Positions 6,869 through 16,144 of a stretch of DNA of 43,414 nucleotides are shown in pieces. The notes beneath the pieces are model-generated. The model made no database searches. It was not told the DNA's origin and saw only the letters and a program-made list of their open reading frames with translations. A program made the translations under genes and the position numbers. Origin of the DNA: JAKPPT01 sp964630305 (lineage in GTDB: Bacteria; Spirochaetota; Spirochaetia; Treponematales; UBA12059); the NCBI GenBank assembly GCA_964630305.1, contig CAZVTR010000018.1, positions 1-43,414 on the forward strand. The letters run 5' to 3'. The first letter of the stretch is position 1. The number at the start of each line of letters is the position of its first letter.

Positions 6869-8044
6869 CTATTGCCTATAAATATCTTTATACAATTTTT
6901 GCACTTCCTGAGTAATGCGCTGTTCTAATGCTGCGGCTATTTCATTCCTGCAGCTCTCTATCGCAGAGGCTTCATCTCTCCCCGAGCCCTTGATATCGGT
7001 TAAAACCAATGAAGTCAGCACAACACCGTCTCTCGTAAGAATTCTAACCGTTACCGACCCCATGCATAAGAATATTTTATACGATGCAGAATATTGGTAC
7101 GGTTCTTTTATTTCTATATAAAACAGCGCATATAAATCGGGGTTCAAATCTTTAGACACAGCAATTTTGGAAACATCACCCTGGAGCGCTGCAAGGAAAC
7201 TGTTTGTGTTAACGGCTTCCTGCATTAAAACAGGCTGAAGCGGCACGGTTTTAAGCGTTTGACTGATTGTTTCCATGTTTCGTGCATAGGTACCTACTGT
7301 AGAACCAACTTTTTCCATTGTGTACACGAGTACCACAAAGGGAGCAGGAATATACACAAAATCATAGTAAACAGACTTAAAAGCATAGGAATACCCTTCG
7401 TTGGTAACTATCGGATATGCCCGTATTCTCACTGTTTTTTTAGGGTCTTGAATACCGCTGATGGTTGTAGATGCAAAACCTTTTGCATCGGAAAATACGG
7501 TTGGCACAAGTGTCCCGTTGTTTTCTATAAATTCAAAGCGGATGGAAACATCCTGTAACGGGCTTTTCCCAAAACCAAAGTTTTCATAAATATACAGTGC
7601 AGGCATAATTCCTTTTGCCTGTGCAGCCCAAAAGCTGTTCCCCGTTACTGGTTTTTCAGTATTCGATTTCCAGATATCACCGGGTTCGATGGTAAATTTT
7701 GCGCCGACTTTGTTGAGTATATCCTTAATTTCCTGAGCTTTTTCCTGGACAGAATACTTCTCAGCCCTGATCAGAGCAGAAATATACAGCTTAACTGCTT
7801 CCTGCAAATGGTTCATATCCAGTGCTTCTTGAGCCTTCGTGAGATAGGCATTAATTTCATCAAGCTGTTCTTTTGTGGGTTTAGCGGTTCCTGACGATGT
7901 GTTTTTTGAGTTACCCGTAGAAAGCTCGACACTCGTATTACCGCTCTGTACTTTTAGAGCTATATTACCACCAGAAAGACAAGAGACAATTAAGCTAACT
8001 GCAGTAAAACAAACGATAGCACTTACCATCCATATTTTTTTCAT
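6869..8044 (-). CDS. Predicted lipoprotein with N-terminal helical repeat region, unknown function
   Basis: ATG 8044 is chosen because AAGGAG sits 7 bases upstream and the product (391 residues) then begins with a lipoprotein signal, MKKIWMVSAIVCFTAVSLIVSC (lipobox IVSC, Cys22). Residues about 50-110 are helical and TPR-like (AYLTKAQEALDMNHLQEAVK, LYISALIRAEKY). The middle looks like a beta-sandwich (LQDVSIRFEFIENNG, FASTTISGIQDPKKT). The C-terminus has a strand-rich block ending with a helix that includes AIESCRNEIAAALEQRI, a layout seen in some periplasmic lipoproteins. I do not recognise the family. It is last in a minus-strand operon, 25 bases after another lipoprotein, and may act with it at the inner or outer membrane. 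Confidence 0.82.
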   Translation of the reverse strand: MKKIWMVSAIVCFTAVSLIVSCLSGGNIALKVQSGNTSVELSTGNSKNTSSGTAKPTKEQLDEINAYLTKAQEALDMNHLQEAVKLYISALIRAEKYSVQEKAQEIKDILNKVGAKFTIEPGDIWKSNTEKPVTGNSFWAAQAKGIMPALYIYENFGFGKSPLQDVSIRFEFIENNGTLVPTVFSDAKGFASTTISGIQDPKKTVRIRAYPIVTNEGYSYAFKSVYYDFVYIPAPFVVLVYTMEKVGSTVGTYARNMETISQTLKTVPLQPVLMQEAVNTNSFLAALQGDVSKIAVSKDLNPDLYALFYIEIKEPYQYSASYKIFLCMGSVTVRILTRDGVVLTSLVLTDIKGSGRDEASAIESCRNEIAAALEQRITQEVQKLYKDIYRQ

Positions 8045-8069
8045 AATTAAGCTCCTTCTTTGTATTATG

Positions 8070-8663
8070 TTACCAGGTAATAGTATATGTTGCTTTTGAA
8101 AAAAAATCATCCAAAGACAGAAAAGTATTCTTAAATGTAGCTGTAGTGCCAGCAATGGTCCCGTTTTGCGCTCTAAGCGTTCTAAACGGCAGTGTTACCC
8201 GTATGGTGTGAGAAAAAGGTTTAAAGAGGAGTGAAATAAACCCAGATAAGTCTTCAGAAAAATAAGCTTTTAATGGTGCATAGTTCCATTCAAAGCTCTT
8301 TGCCTGTAGAGCATAATTCATGGTTATTCCGTATGAGGCTAAGAATTGTTTTGCACTTTCTGCTGATGCAAACTGTACGGCAATTTCAAGATTCCCTGTA
8401 TCCTTTTTCTGTTCATTCTTATACACAGTAAGGATACCGTTTACCTTTTCGAGTTTTTCCATGACGCTTGCTTTTGAGAGATTGAGCGGCAATCCTGCGG
8501 ATACATGCTGAGTAGCGAATGAATAAAAAATAAGCGGCATGGTGCCTGTAAAAGAAAGCGTAGTCTGATTGTTTTCCTGAATTGAGCAGGCAAACTCACT
8601 GACACAGCTCTGAAGCAGAAACAGCAAAATAAAAAACAATATAGTAAATTTTTTTTTAATCAT
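8070..8663 (-). CDS. Small predicted lipoprotein, unknown function
   Basis: 197 residues beginning MIKKKFTILFFILLFLLQSC. The LQSC lipobox at Cys20 is the relaxed type common in spirochaetes. The mature part is mixed alpha/beta, with phrases such as ASAESAKQFLASYGITMNYA and DLSGFISLLFKPFSHTIRVTL. These suggest a compact ligand- or protein-binding domain, but no family is recognised. Its start overlaps the end of the DUF503 gene by 8 bases (ATGATTAA), so translation is coupled. The second lipoprotein of the operon follows within 30 bases. Confidence 0.8.
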   Translation of the reverse strand: MIKKKFTILFFILLFLLQSCVSEFACSIQENNQTTLSFTGTMPLIFYSFATQHVSAGLPLNLSKASVMEKLEKVNGILTVYKNEQKKDTGNLEIAVQFASAESAKQFLASYGITMNYALQAKSFEWNYAPLKAYFSEDLSGFISLLFKPFSHTIRVTLPFRTLRAQNGTIAGTTATFKNTFLSLDDFFSKATYTITW

Positions 8664-8949
8664 AATGTTCTGTATTAAATTCTACTGTATGAATGCGCAG
8701 TGGAAATGATGTTTCAATAAAACTTAACGCTTTCTGCATCACAGAATTTCCCACTTCTATTGAATTTGAAACATATGCACCGCCAATATGCGCAAACCGC
8801 AGTGAATCAAGCAGATCCAATTCTGCGCAGCTGATTCTGTACTTTTTGTGCAGTTTATCTTTGATAGACTGCACAACCATGCGTTTATCTTTTATGGTAA
8901 ACGATTCAGGAATTTCCACAATAACATGGAACATAGAAACAACCATCAT
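8656..8949 (-). CDS. DUF503 (YlxP-like) family protein
   Basis: Starting at ATG 8949, 8 bases after GGAGG, gives 97 residues. The frame is open further upstream to 9024, but that part lacks similarity to the family. The sequence follows the DUF503 pattern: FHVIVEIPESFTIKDKRMVV, a helix, YRISCAELDLLDSLRFAHIG, AYVSNSIEV, and a final strand. YlxP-like proteins are usually found near infB and rbfA, and their role is unclear, possibly in ribosome assembly. Here the gene instead leads an operon with two lipoproteins, overlapping the next gene by 8 bases. That placement is unusual and offers no direct functional clue. Confidence 0.85.
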   Translation of the reverse strand: MMVVSMFHVIVEIPESFTIKDKRMVVQSIKDKLHKKYRISCAELDLLDSLRFAHIGGAYVSNSIEVGNSVMQKALSFIETSFPLRIHTVEFNTEHYD

Positions 8950-9049
8950 ACAGGCAACCTCCAGTACAGCATGTGCTCGCATAACCTGCATTTCCATTAT
9001 ACAATAGCTCATGCTAAAATACAATTATTTATGGAGGCTCTGTAACCAT

Positions 9050-12000
9050 TTGAAACGAATTATTGCGGCTATACTGCTCTTAACCCTATCAGCACTCTCT
9101 TTTGCTCAACAAATTCCAAAACCTTTGCAAACCGGAAATGAAGCTCCAGAGACACTGCTTGCAACGAGTATCAATGATGTTGCAGTATCACTGTTTATAC
9201 GAGGAAGCTGGCAGGCAGAGCTCATCCATAGCGGCATACTGCAATGTATTCCGTTTGTATATAGCGGTGTACCGCTGCTCTTTAAACAAGTTCCTGATGT
9301 ATACCTATTTCTTGCGCTGGCAGAATCACTATGGTTTGAAGCGCAAATAGGCAACGATCTTGATAAAAATCAATTTAGCGCAGGCTACTATAGACAGCAG
9401 GATGATATTCTGCTTTCTATCCGTGTTGGCAATACAAATATATCGATGAAAAACCAGAGCTTCTCCGGATTAGGCAACCCTGCATCATCATTTGGCATTA
9501 AAGCAGATATAATCAACACACAAAACCTGAACCATGCAGAGGCTATGCTCCGCTGGGATACGGTGTACTATGAAACCTATACCTATTACGGCTACAGCGA
9601 AGAAACAAAACTATCTATCAACCCTGCGCAGTGGCTCAGAGGCAAGGCATTTGTGCTGCCAGCTCAAGCGCAAATACTGTCACTCTATACACTCGACCGG
9701 GGACAGACTACCCTCCTGTTTCCTGATGCATACGAGTATAACCCGCAGACGGGTATAGTGCTGCTGAAAACTCCTGCAGCAAAAGAACTACGCGCAGTGA
9801 TACGCGAGAACACTAATGAGTATGAACTCACGCTCTTTATTCCCGGTGATGCCAATCCTCTTGAACTAAAAAATGTGTACAGTATTTCTGCTGATACAAG
9901 CGCTTATGCCTGCTCTGTAATCAATAAGGACACTAATACTGTTGATTCGTCTTATACCATCCGCACTATTAGCGCTAATACTATTATGGTCGTGCGCAAC
10001 AATGCTCAGGATCCTCATACCGATGATTTTGCGCGGCCATTTTATGCTGATGCTCCATGGCTCTATGATGCTGTTCCCACAAATACCGCCTCAGTGTTTG
10101 CGATTATCACAAGCGTACTCGAAGCGCGTGAGAGCATTGTTTTATCGGAAGCTGTAATTCCCGGCTCAATCACCGTATACCGCAACGGTCTTGAGACTAC
10201 GAGTTTCAGCTATGACAACACTACCCATACGCTCACATTAACTCCACCACCGCTTCCGACTGATAAAATCGTTATAGTGTGCAAAAAGTATTCCACTAAT
10301 AGGATTAATGGTCAGCTCGTAGCTAGTGCAGGATATATGGCGAATCTCTCTGAGTATGCTACGCTCAAGAGCATGCTTTCCGGCATTTTTGCTGTGCCAG
10401 AAGATTTTTCACTCGTCAGCATCGAACAGCTATATGCAGGCATATTGTGGAACTTTGACAGGTCATATGATAATGAGCATGCATTGCTCGCTAAAGCATC
10501 ATGTTCTGCACTGTTTTCTTTGAGCAGTCCTTTTGCTCTGCCTTCAGGTGACAGATGGAAACCTGCATCGTTTATGCACAATGAAGGTACTGCAGTAACT
10601 GTTTCTACCGCAACAGCAGCCGATACTTTTCTGCTTCCTGACACAATGCTTGAAACAAAGCCGCTGCTGCTCGGCTATGAAAAAACAGCATCGGGAACAT
10701 CGGTGTATACGGTATATGACACCAATATACAATGGGAAAACTATGAGACTATAGGATTCTATATTCAAAAAACATCAGCAGATCCAGGAGCTCAGCTCGC
10801 CATTGAACTTGGAACCGGCACAAATAGCCTCCGAATTGAAACGATTCCGATAGGGAATTTCCCGCAAAACGAATGGATACATATTTCGATACATCTCATA
10901 ACTGGTAAGGTACAGTGCTACGATATACACAACACGCCAGTTGCAGTTCCCGATATAACAATCAAACTTCCGGAAACCGCTGCTGCATTTAATACGGTAA
11001 AACTGTACTTGAGCAATGAAGCCTTGAGTTTTATTCTCAGTGAACCGGTGCTCTATCATCCGCTCCCTAATTTTAGAATAGCACAGGAAGGCAGTCTCAC
11101 CTGGATACAGCAAAACTATGCGTCCATAACAGTGCAAGAACTATTATACTGGCACGATAAAGCTGTAAACCCGCTCACCGCACGCGGTGAAGTGCAGGCA
11201 TTTTGGAAACTCGGTTTTTTTGAAACAGCGCTTGGCAGTATCCTGTTTTACAATAACGCCCGGATACTTCCTGCTTTTAATTTTTCTCTTCGTCTGCAGC
11301 CTGCTGCAATTCCGTTTTCGTTGCAGAATCAATTTTCATTTACAGCAGAACCAAATAGGTTCAGCCAGGGAATCACGAGTACACTCAACACCCGGTTTCC
11401 AGTTTCTGTGAATGCATCGACTATGTTCAGTGCAAACGTTATCACGCAAGCATGGAAACTGGCAGCAGGGAGGTCAGAGCTCATTGCTATAAATTCTGAA
11501 CTTAAACAGCAATGGCTGCATGCGCCAAGCCAATTTGATTTTTTTTCTGCTTATACTGATTCTTGGACCGCACTTTTTACGTTTACAGATCCGGAAGTCT
11601 TTTATAGAAATATAAAAATAACTATAGGACAAAAGGTGATTGGTTTAACGCTCCAGGCGCGAAGCCTGTATTCAATCTATGAAACGCTGCGAGCCGGTTC
11701 GGATTTTCAAGCTGATATTGCGCCGCAGTTCACGTTTGCATTTGGTACCATAACCCCCTTTATCAATAAAACATATTCGATTAGCACAGCAAGCATTGAT
11801 AATGCTTTTGCATCATCCATAAATACCTGGATAAATACATTGCTCACTGTATTTGATACTCAGTGCACCTGGGAACCATTTTTTACAGGCACCTATGCAC
11901 AATCCATCATTATGATGCTGGAACAGTATCCGCAGGCATATTTTAAAGAACGCTACGGGATCAGCTTTCAGCGGCCGCTCGGGTATGGGTTATGGGATCT

Positions 12001-12718
12001 GGCTGTTCCAGCGCTCATCAGCATTGAAGGCTTTAGCGAGTATCAAAAGCGCGAATCATTGCCTGTGCAAAAACTTGGCATCACAGGGACATTTGGAGCT
12101 AAAGCAGGCAATATCTTTTCGCAATACGGATACTATCCGCTCTTTACTGCATATACCTTTGATGAGTACCAATGGAAACTCGCTACTACAGTGTTTGGTT
12201 TTCCACAAACAAGTTCTGCGGTGTACTATGCAATAAAAGGCAGCCTGCAGTCATATTTTACCGGGAAAAGCACTTTTAATACTGTTTTTACCTGTGAATT
12301 TTCTGAAGCTGAATCCGGCCGCGGGTTTTCGTGCTCTGTTAACGCAGAAAATAAATTCCCGGTTCAACGCAATAGCGTTTCCTGGATTACCGAACTTATC
12401 CGCAAGCAGTTGCCTGACCCCAATAACGCCACTACCGAGAACACTCAAGAAAAAGCAGTTATTTCCTCATGGCTCATGAAGCTTGCACGAGCAGGTATTC
12501 AAGCAGAAGACTCATGGAAAATTGGGGCTCTCTATACAAGCCTTCCGGCTCAGAGTTCATTAGTACTTGATGAGTACTATAGTGCGGAAAGCTTTATGGA
12601 AACGTTTTTACGCGTCACTTTTTTTGTAAAACTCGAAGAAACACTCAAATGGCAGGCAGAACGCTTTTTATTTTCTGTGGGGTATTCGCTCGGTTTATCG
12701 CTTAAAGTCGTTTTTTAA
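9050..12718 (+). CDS. Very large exported protein, candidate outer-membrane beta-barrel with a lectin-like middle domain
   Basis: A TTG start at 9050, 12 bases after GGAGG (9033-9037), gives 1222 residues beginning with a clean signal peptide (KRIIAAILLLTLSALSFA, cleavage before QQ). The ATG at 9011 would add 13 unrelated residues and has no ribosome binding site. The N-terminal third is strand-rich with repeated Tyr and Asn. The region near residues 560-690 (TIGFYIQKTSADPG, NEWIHISIHLITGKVQ, FNTVKLYLSNEAL) resembles a jelly-roll carbohydrate-binding or lectin-like domain. The last roughly 500 residues alternate like amphipathic strands and end LFSVGYSLGLSLKVVF, with a C-terminal Phe as in many outer-membrane barrels. 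No Cys-rich or enzymatic motif is seen. Barrel and lectin assignments are inference. It diverges from the DUF503-lipoprotein operon. Confidence 0.8.
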   Translation: MKRIIAAILLLTLSALSFAQQIPKPLQTGNEAPETLLATSINDVAVSLFIRGSWQAELIHSGILQCIPFVYSGVPLLFKQVPDVYLFLALAESLWFEAQIGNDLDKNQFSAGYYRQQDDILLSIRVGNTNISMKNQSFSGLGNPASSFGIKADIINTQNLNHAEAMLRWDTVYYETYTYYGYSEETKLSINPAQWLRGKAFVLPAQAQILSLYTLDRGQTTLLFPDAYEYNPQTGIVLLKTPAAKELRAVIRENTNEYELTLFIPGDANPLELKNVYSISADTSAYACSVINKDTNTVDSSYTIRTISANTIMVVRNNAQDPHTDDFARPFYADAPWLYDAVPTNTASVFAIITSVLEARESIVLSEAVIPGSITVYRNGLETTSFSYDNTTHTLTLTPPPLPTDKIVIVCKKYSTNRINGQLVASAGYMANLSEYATLKSMLSGIFAVPEDFSLVSIEQLYAGILWNFDRSYDNEHALLAKASCSALFSLSSPFALPSGDRWKPASFMHNEGTAVTVSTATAADTFLLPDTMLETKPLLLGYEKTASGTSVYTVYDTNIQWENYETIGFYIQKTSADPGAQLAIELGTGTNSLRIETIPIGNFPQNEWIHISIHLITGKVQCYDIHNTPVAVPDITIKLPETAAAFNTVKLYLSNEALSFILSEPVLYHPLPNFRIAQEGSLTWIQQNYASITVQELLYWHDKAVNPLTARGEVQAFWKLGFFETALGSILFYNNARILPAFNFSLRLQPAAIPFSLQNQFSFTAEPNRFSQGITSTLNTRFPVSVNASTMFSANVITQAWKLAAGRSELIAINSELKQQWLHAPSQFDFFSAYTDSWTALFTFTDPEVFYRNIKITIGQKVIGLTLQARSLYSIYETLRAGSDFQADIAPQFTFAFGTITPFINKTYSISTASIDNAFASSINTWINTLLTVFDTQCTWEPFFTGTYAQSIIMMLEQYPQAYFKERYGISFQRPLGYGLWDLAVPALISIEGFSEYQKRESLPVQKLGITGTFGAKAGNIFSQYGYYPLFTAYTFDEYQWKLATTVFGFPQTSSAVYYAIKGSLQSYFTGKSTFNTVFTCEFSEAESGRGFSCSVNAENKFPVQRNSVSWITELIRKQLPDPNNATTENTQEKAVISSWLMKLARAGIQAEDSWKIGALYTSLPAQSSLVLDEYYSAESFMETFLRVTFFVKLEETLKWQAERFLFSVGYSLGLSLKVVF

Positions 12719-12765
12719 GTGAGTCTTTCGCTCAGTATACAAGCATAAACAGGCAATACGCTTCA

Positions 12766-12795
12766 TTGACTTTTTTCTGTTATTGATTGTACAAT
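12766..12795 (+). promoter_or_regulatory. Sigma-70-type promoter for the TPR-greA operon
   Basis: TTGACT at 12766-12771 and TACAAT at 12790-12795 are separated by 18 bases. The promoter overlaps the TTG at 12787, which rules that out as the start and supports ATG 12814. Confidence 0.7.
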
Positions 12796-12813
12796 AGAGA
12801 GATACAAACGCAC

Positions 12814-13758
12814 ATGATACAAACAGAAAGCAGTACTCAATGTTCTATAGCTTCTCTTTTAGAACAAGCATATTCTATGCTTGAAAGCGGTAGTTTATCC
12901 GAAGCGCTTGATTTTTTTCAACAGGCATTGCGTTTAGACTTTGACAACCAGGAACTCATACTTGCTTTAAAATGTGTCAACTGGTGGCAGTCATCTCTTG
13001 AGCAAATTGAATGCCACGAAGATACGTTTGAATATGGCGAAACACTGATTCAGCAGTGGAAAGAATTTAAGCACTCAGCACAGCACTACGGGACTGTTAA
13101 CAATCGAGTGATGCTCGCGTTTCAGCACTTTGTGTTTACAAAAGCCCATGCTGCGTTTATAGCTTTTTCTCAGAAACACAATGAACCTGATATCAATTTC
13201 AAGCTGGGACAGACAAACAAAATGCTCGGAAATTATCAGGAAGCACTCGACCAGTATGTATCACTCATAGCTAACAGGAAAGAAGATCCCGCCCTCCTTG
13301 CAGAACTCGCAGATGTATACGATTTAATCAATGAGCCGGTTAAGGCTAAGGCATTCTTTAGGGAAGCGTTTTATCTTAATCCGCAGAAAATCGACATCGA
13401 ACTATTGGAATCGCAAACCATTCAGCGCCTTAAAGAAAAGGTTGCTGAACTCGGGAAATCGGGCATAGAACTCCAGGAGTGGATACCTGTATACGGAGAG
13501 CTCTGGGGAATTTTTTCTGTCAAACGAGAGTTAAAACCCATAGAAGTCAGCAAGCTTCGCCAGTCGATGTATGAACTTGAAACAGAATTAAAAAATTCTA
13601 CGAACCGCCGCATGATACTCATACCGCGGCTTATTACCAGGTATTTTTGGTACCTTGATCACCTCATCATTACAAAAGCCGATAAAAAACTTATTGATGA
13701 GAACTTGCTTAAAATTAAGTTACTAGATGCATCAGTGTATGCAGCATATATATCATGA
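12814..13758 (+). CDS. TPR-repeat protein upstream of greA
   Basis: Starts at ATG 12814 (MIQTESSTQ..), just downstream of a good promoter, giving 314 residues. It is all helical with tetratricopeptide-like pairs: ASLLEQAYSMLESGSLSEAL then DFFQQALRLDFDN near the start, and KLGQTNKMLGNYQEALDQYV then LAELADVYDLINEPVKAKAF in the middle. The C-terminal part (about residues 210-314) is not TPR and has a long helix with many Glu and Lys. TPR domains bind other proteins. It is 41 bases upstream of greA and may be cotranscribed with it, so a partner in transcription elongation is conceivable, though unproven. It has no signal peptide, so it is cytoplasmic. Confidence 0.85.
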   Translation: MIQTESSTQCSIASLLEQAYSMLESGSLSEALDFFQQALRLDFDNQELILALKCVNWWQSSLEQIECHEDTFEYGETLIQQWKEFKHSAQHYGTVNNRVMLAFQHFVFTKAHAAFIAFSQKHNEPDINFKLGQTNKMLGNYQEALDQYVSLIANRKEDPALLAELADVYDLINEPVKAKAFFREAFYLNPQKIDIELLESQTIQRLKEKVAELGKSGIELQEWIPVYGELWGIFSVKRELKPIEVSKLRQSMYELETELKNSTNRRMILIPRLITRYFWYLDHLIITKADKKLIDENLLKIKLLDASVYAAYIS

Positions 13759-13799
13759 CATGAGGATACTATTCCATAGTACACATAAGGAGAACTATA

Positions 13800-16124
13800 A
13801 TGGCTGAATCTGGAATACTCAAACGAACACAGGAAATGCTCAATGAAGAAAAATGGACACGTGCAGCAATATCTGCATACACTGTCAATCAAATAAAAGA
13901 ATTAGATAATGTTTACCATGAAGCTGCAAAGGAAAAATTGGTAGATGAAATATACCAGATCTGCACAGAACACCTCGCACACTCAAAGAACAGCATTATT
14001 GCATTATATCTGACCGGTATTATCAATCTTACCCGGCAGACGCTTGATGACTCTCCGATTGTCGAATTGCTCAATATTTTTACAGAAAACCACAAATGGA
14101 ANNNNNNNNNNNNNNNNNNNNNNNNNNNNNNNNNNNNNNNNNNNNNNNNNNNNNNNNNNNNNNNNNNNNNNNNNNNNNNNNNNNNNNNNNNNNNNNNNNN
14201 NGAAGACCGCAATCCTGTCATGCGAAAAGAAATTGTAGAATGTTATAAAGCAAAGTATTCAGGACATTCACGGCTTGAAGAATGTCTCCGCATTTCCAAT
14301 ATTTCTCAAACCTACCGCGCAATTTTTGAAGCAATCAGTGATTTTGAAAAGCACATACAGTTTGATGTTGGCAACTTTGTGTACCACAGAAACTGGAGCA
14401 TCGGACGCATCCGTTCAATTGAAGGCGAAAACATTTATATTGATTTTGCTAAAAAGCGCAATCATGAAATGACTTTAAAAATGGCTTTTGACAACCTTAA
14501 AGTTCTTCCCAAAGACCATATCTGGGTATTAAAAGCCATCATGAAGCAAGATGCATTAAAAGAAAAAATAAAATCTGACATTTCATGGGCACTCAAAATT
14601 CTCATAAGAAGTTTTGATAACAATACCGATCTAAAAACAATTAAAAAGGAACTTGTTCCGGCGATTCTCACTGAGAGTGAATGGACATCGTGGAGCAAAA
14701 AAGCAAAAGACATACTCCAGACAGACCCCACTATCGGCAATACAAGCGATTCCGTTAATACCTATATGGTTCGTGACAGGCCGCTCACATTTGAAGAAAA
14801 AACATACAATCAATTCAAAGCAGAGAAAAACTTTTTTTCACGACTCCAATGCATCCGCAATTTTATTGATAAAGGCGGCGATACTGATTCTGAGCTGTTT
14901 ACCGAAATGCTTGAGTTTGTTGCAACATTTATTAAACCAGGCCAGACTTCTGATGAATATTCAATTGCTGCATATCTCTTTATTAAAGAGCTTGCTCAGC
15001 ACCATACCATGCTAAAAAAATATCTAACTGTGTCATTTACCGAGCTTGTTACTAAAGACACGGACTTTACGGCTCTCTATAATTTTATTAAAGATACTAA
15101 TCTCAGACAGATGCTCCTCCAAACTATCAAGCAGACGCTTGCAAATTGGGTAGCAATTTATATGGAACTCTTACCAACAACGCAGCTTAAATCGATGATT
15201 GATATACTCCTTGATGCAGGTGAAACAGAACAGCTCATTAAGTTCTTTAATAATGTTATAGAAAATTATCGAGACTACCGCTCAACTTTCATCTGGATGA
15301 TACGATCGCTCTGGACAGAAAAATGGATAGAACCACTCTATCGCTACTATGATAAAGTTTTAATAATCCTGATTCACATTCTCGATATCTGTTACAAAGA
15401 GATCGAAAACCACAAAAACTCTGTTGAAAACAAAAAACTTATTAAAACTATCGATAACTTTTTGTTTAGAGATGGTGCGATAACCAAGTTTATTGAGCAA
15501 TCCAGCAAAGAATCTGTTGAACGCATGTATGCGCTTATTTCTGATGTAAAAACCATAGATCCGGCAATAAAGCTCAATATTCGCAAAAAGATACAGGAAC
15601 GATTCCCAGACTTTAGATTCCAGGAAGAAGAACGATCAATTGTATCGCGCGGTTTAATTGTAACGGAAAAGAAATATAACGAGAAAACGCAGCAGCTTAA
15701 TAAACTTATTAACGAAGATGTTCCTGTGAACCAAAAAGAAATCGCATTTGCACTTTCACTCGGCGACCTTCGAGAAAATGCTGAGTATAAAGCTGCAAAA
15801 GAAAAGCAGGATGAGCTCAACTCAAAAATTGCTAAGCTTAAAAACGAAATTGAACGCGCTCAAATTTTTGATAAGTCAAGCGCGACGACTACAAAAATTT
15901 CTTTTGGAACCAAAGTAACGCTGCAGAATCTTGATACCAATAAAAATGAAGTTTTCACAATACTTGGTCCATGGGAATCGGATCCTGCTAATAATATTAT
16001 TTCGTACCTCTCACCGCTCGGCAAAAAATTGGTAAACCACAAAGTTGACGATATGCTTTCATTCTCTATCAATGAAAAGCAATTTAATTATAAAGTTATA
16101 AAAATTGAATTAGCGGATATTTGA
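13800..16124 (+). CDS. greA: Transcription elongation factor GreA with a long helical N-terminal extension (interrupted by an assembly gap)
   Basis: The last 155 or so residues are a complete GreA. The coiled-coil tip carries the signature ALSLGDLRENAEYKAAKEKQ with the acidic Asp and Glu that reach the RNA polymerase active site. An FKBP-like domain follows (FGTKVTLQNLDTNKNE to the end). GreA rescues backtracked polymerase by stimulating transcript cleavage. Upstream are about 600 residues of helical, TPR-like sequence, as in the roughly 900-residue GreA proteins of Borrelia and Treponema. The start ATG 13800 has AAGGAG 7 bases upstream. A 100-N gap at 14102-14201 falls at residues 101-134, so the real protein may be longer than 774 residues. 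It sits after a TPR protein gene. Confidence 0.93.
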   Translation: MAESGILKRTQEMLNEEKWTRAAISAYTVNQIKELDNVYHEAAKEKLVDEIYQICTEHLAHSKNSIIALYLTGIINLTRQTLDDSPIVELLNIFTENHKWXXXXXXXXXXXXXXXXXXXXXXXXXXXXXXXXXXEDRNPVMRKEIVECYKAKYSGHSRLEECLRISNISQTYRAIFEAISDFEKHIQFDVGNFVYHRNWSIGRIRSIEGENIYIDFAKKRNHEMTLKMAFDNLKVLPKDHIWVLKAIMKQDALKEKIKSDISWALKILIRSFDNNTDLKTIKKELVPAILTESEWTSWSKKAKDILQTDPTIGNTSDSVNTYMVRDRPLTFEEKTYNQFKAEKNFFSRLQCIRNFIDKGGDTDSELFTEMLEFVATFIKPGQTSDEYSIAAYLFIKELAQHHTMLKKYLTVSFTELVTKDTDFTALYNFIKDTNLRQMLLQTIKQTLANWVAIYMELLPTTQLKSMIDILLDAGETEQLIKFFNNVIENYRDYRSTFIWMIRSLWTEKWIEPLYRYYDKVLIILIHILDICYKEIENHKNSVENKKLIKTIDNFLFRDGAITKFIEQSSKESVERMYALISDVKTIDPAIKLNIRKKIQERFPDFRFQEEERSIVSRGLIVTEKKYNEKTQQLNKLINEDVPVNQKEIAFALSLGDLRENAEYKAAKEKQDELNSKIAKLKNEIERAQIFDKSSATTTKISFGTKVTLQNLDTNKNEVFTILGPWESDPANNIISYLSPLGKKLVNHKVDDMLSFSINEKQFNYKVIKIELADI
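14102..14201. other. Assembly gap (100 N) inside greA
   Basis: Exactly 100 N, the conventional placeholder for a gap of unknown length. The greA frame happens to be in phase on both sides. Confidence 0.95.
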
Positions 16125-16144
16125 AAGCATTAAGGAGCATGAGT

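Noticed and set aside
6671..6928. Plus-strand open frame after dinB
   Set aside because: It starts inside dinB and crosses the bidirectional terminator; no start signal.
12787..12813. TTG start for the TPR protein
   Set aside because: It lies between the -35 and -10 boxes and overlaps the -10 of the promoter, so it would not be transcribed.
14102..14201. Uniform stretch taken at first as low-complexity sequence
   Set aside because: It is 100 N, an assembly gap.
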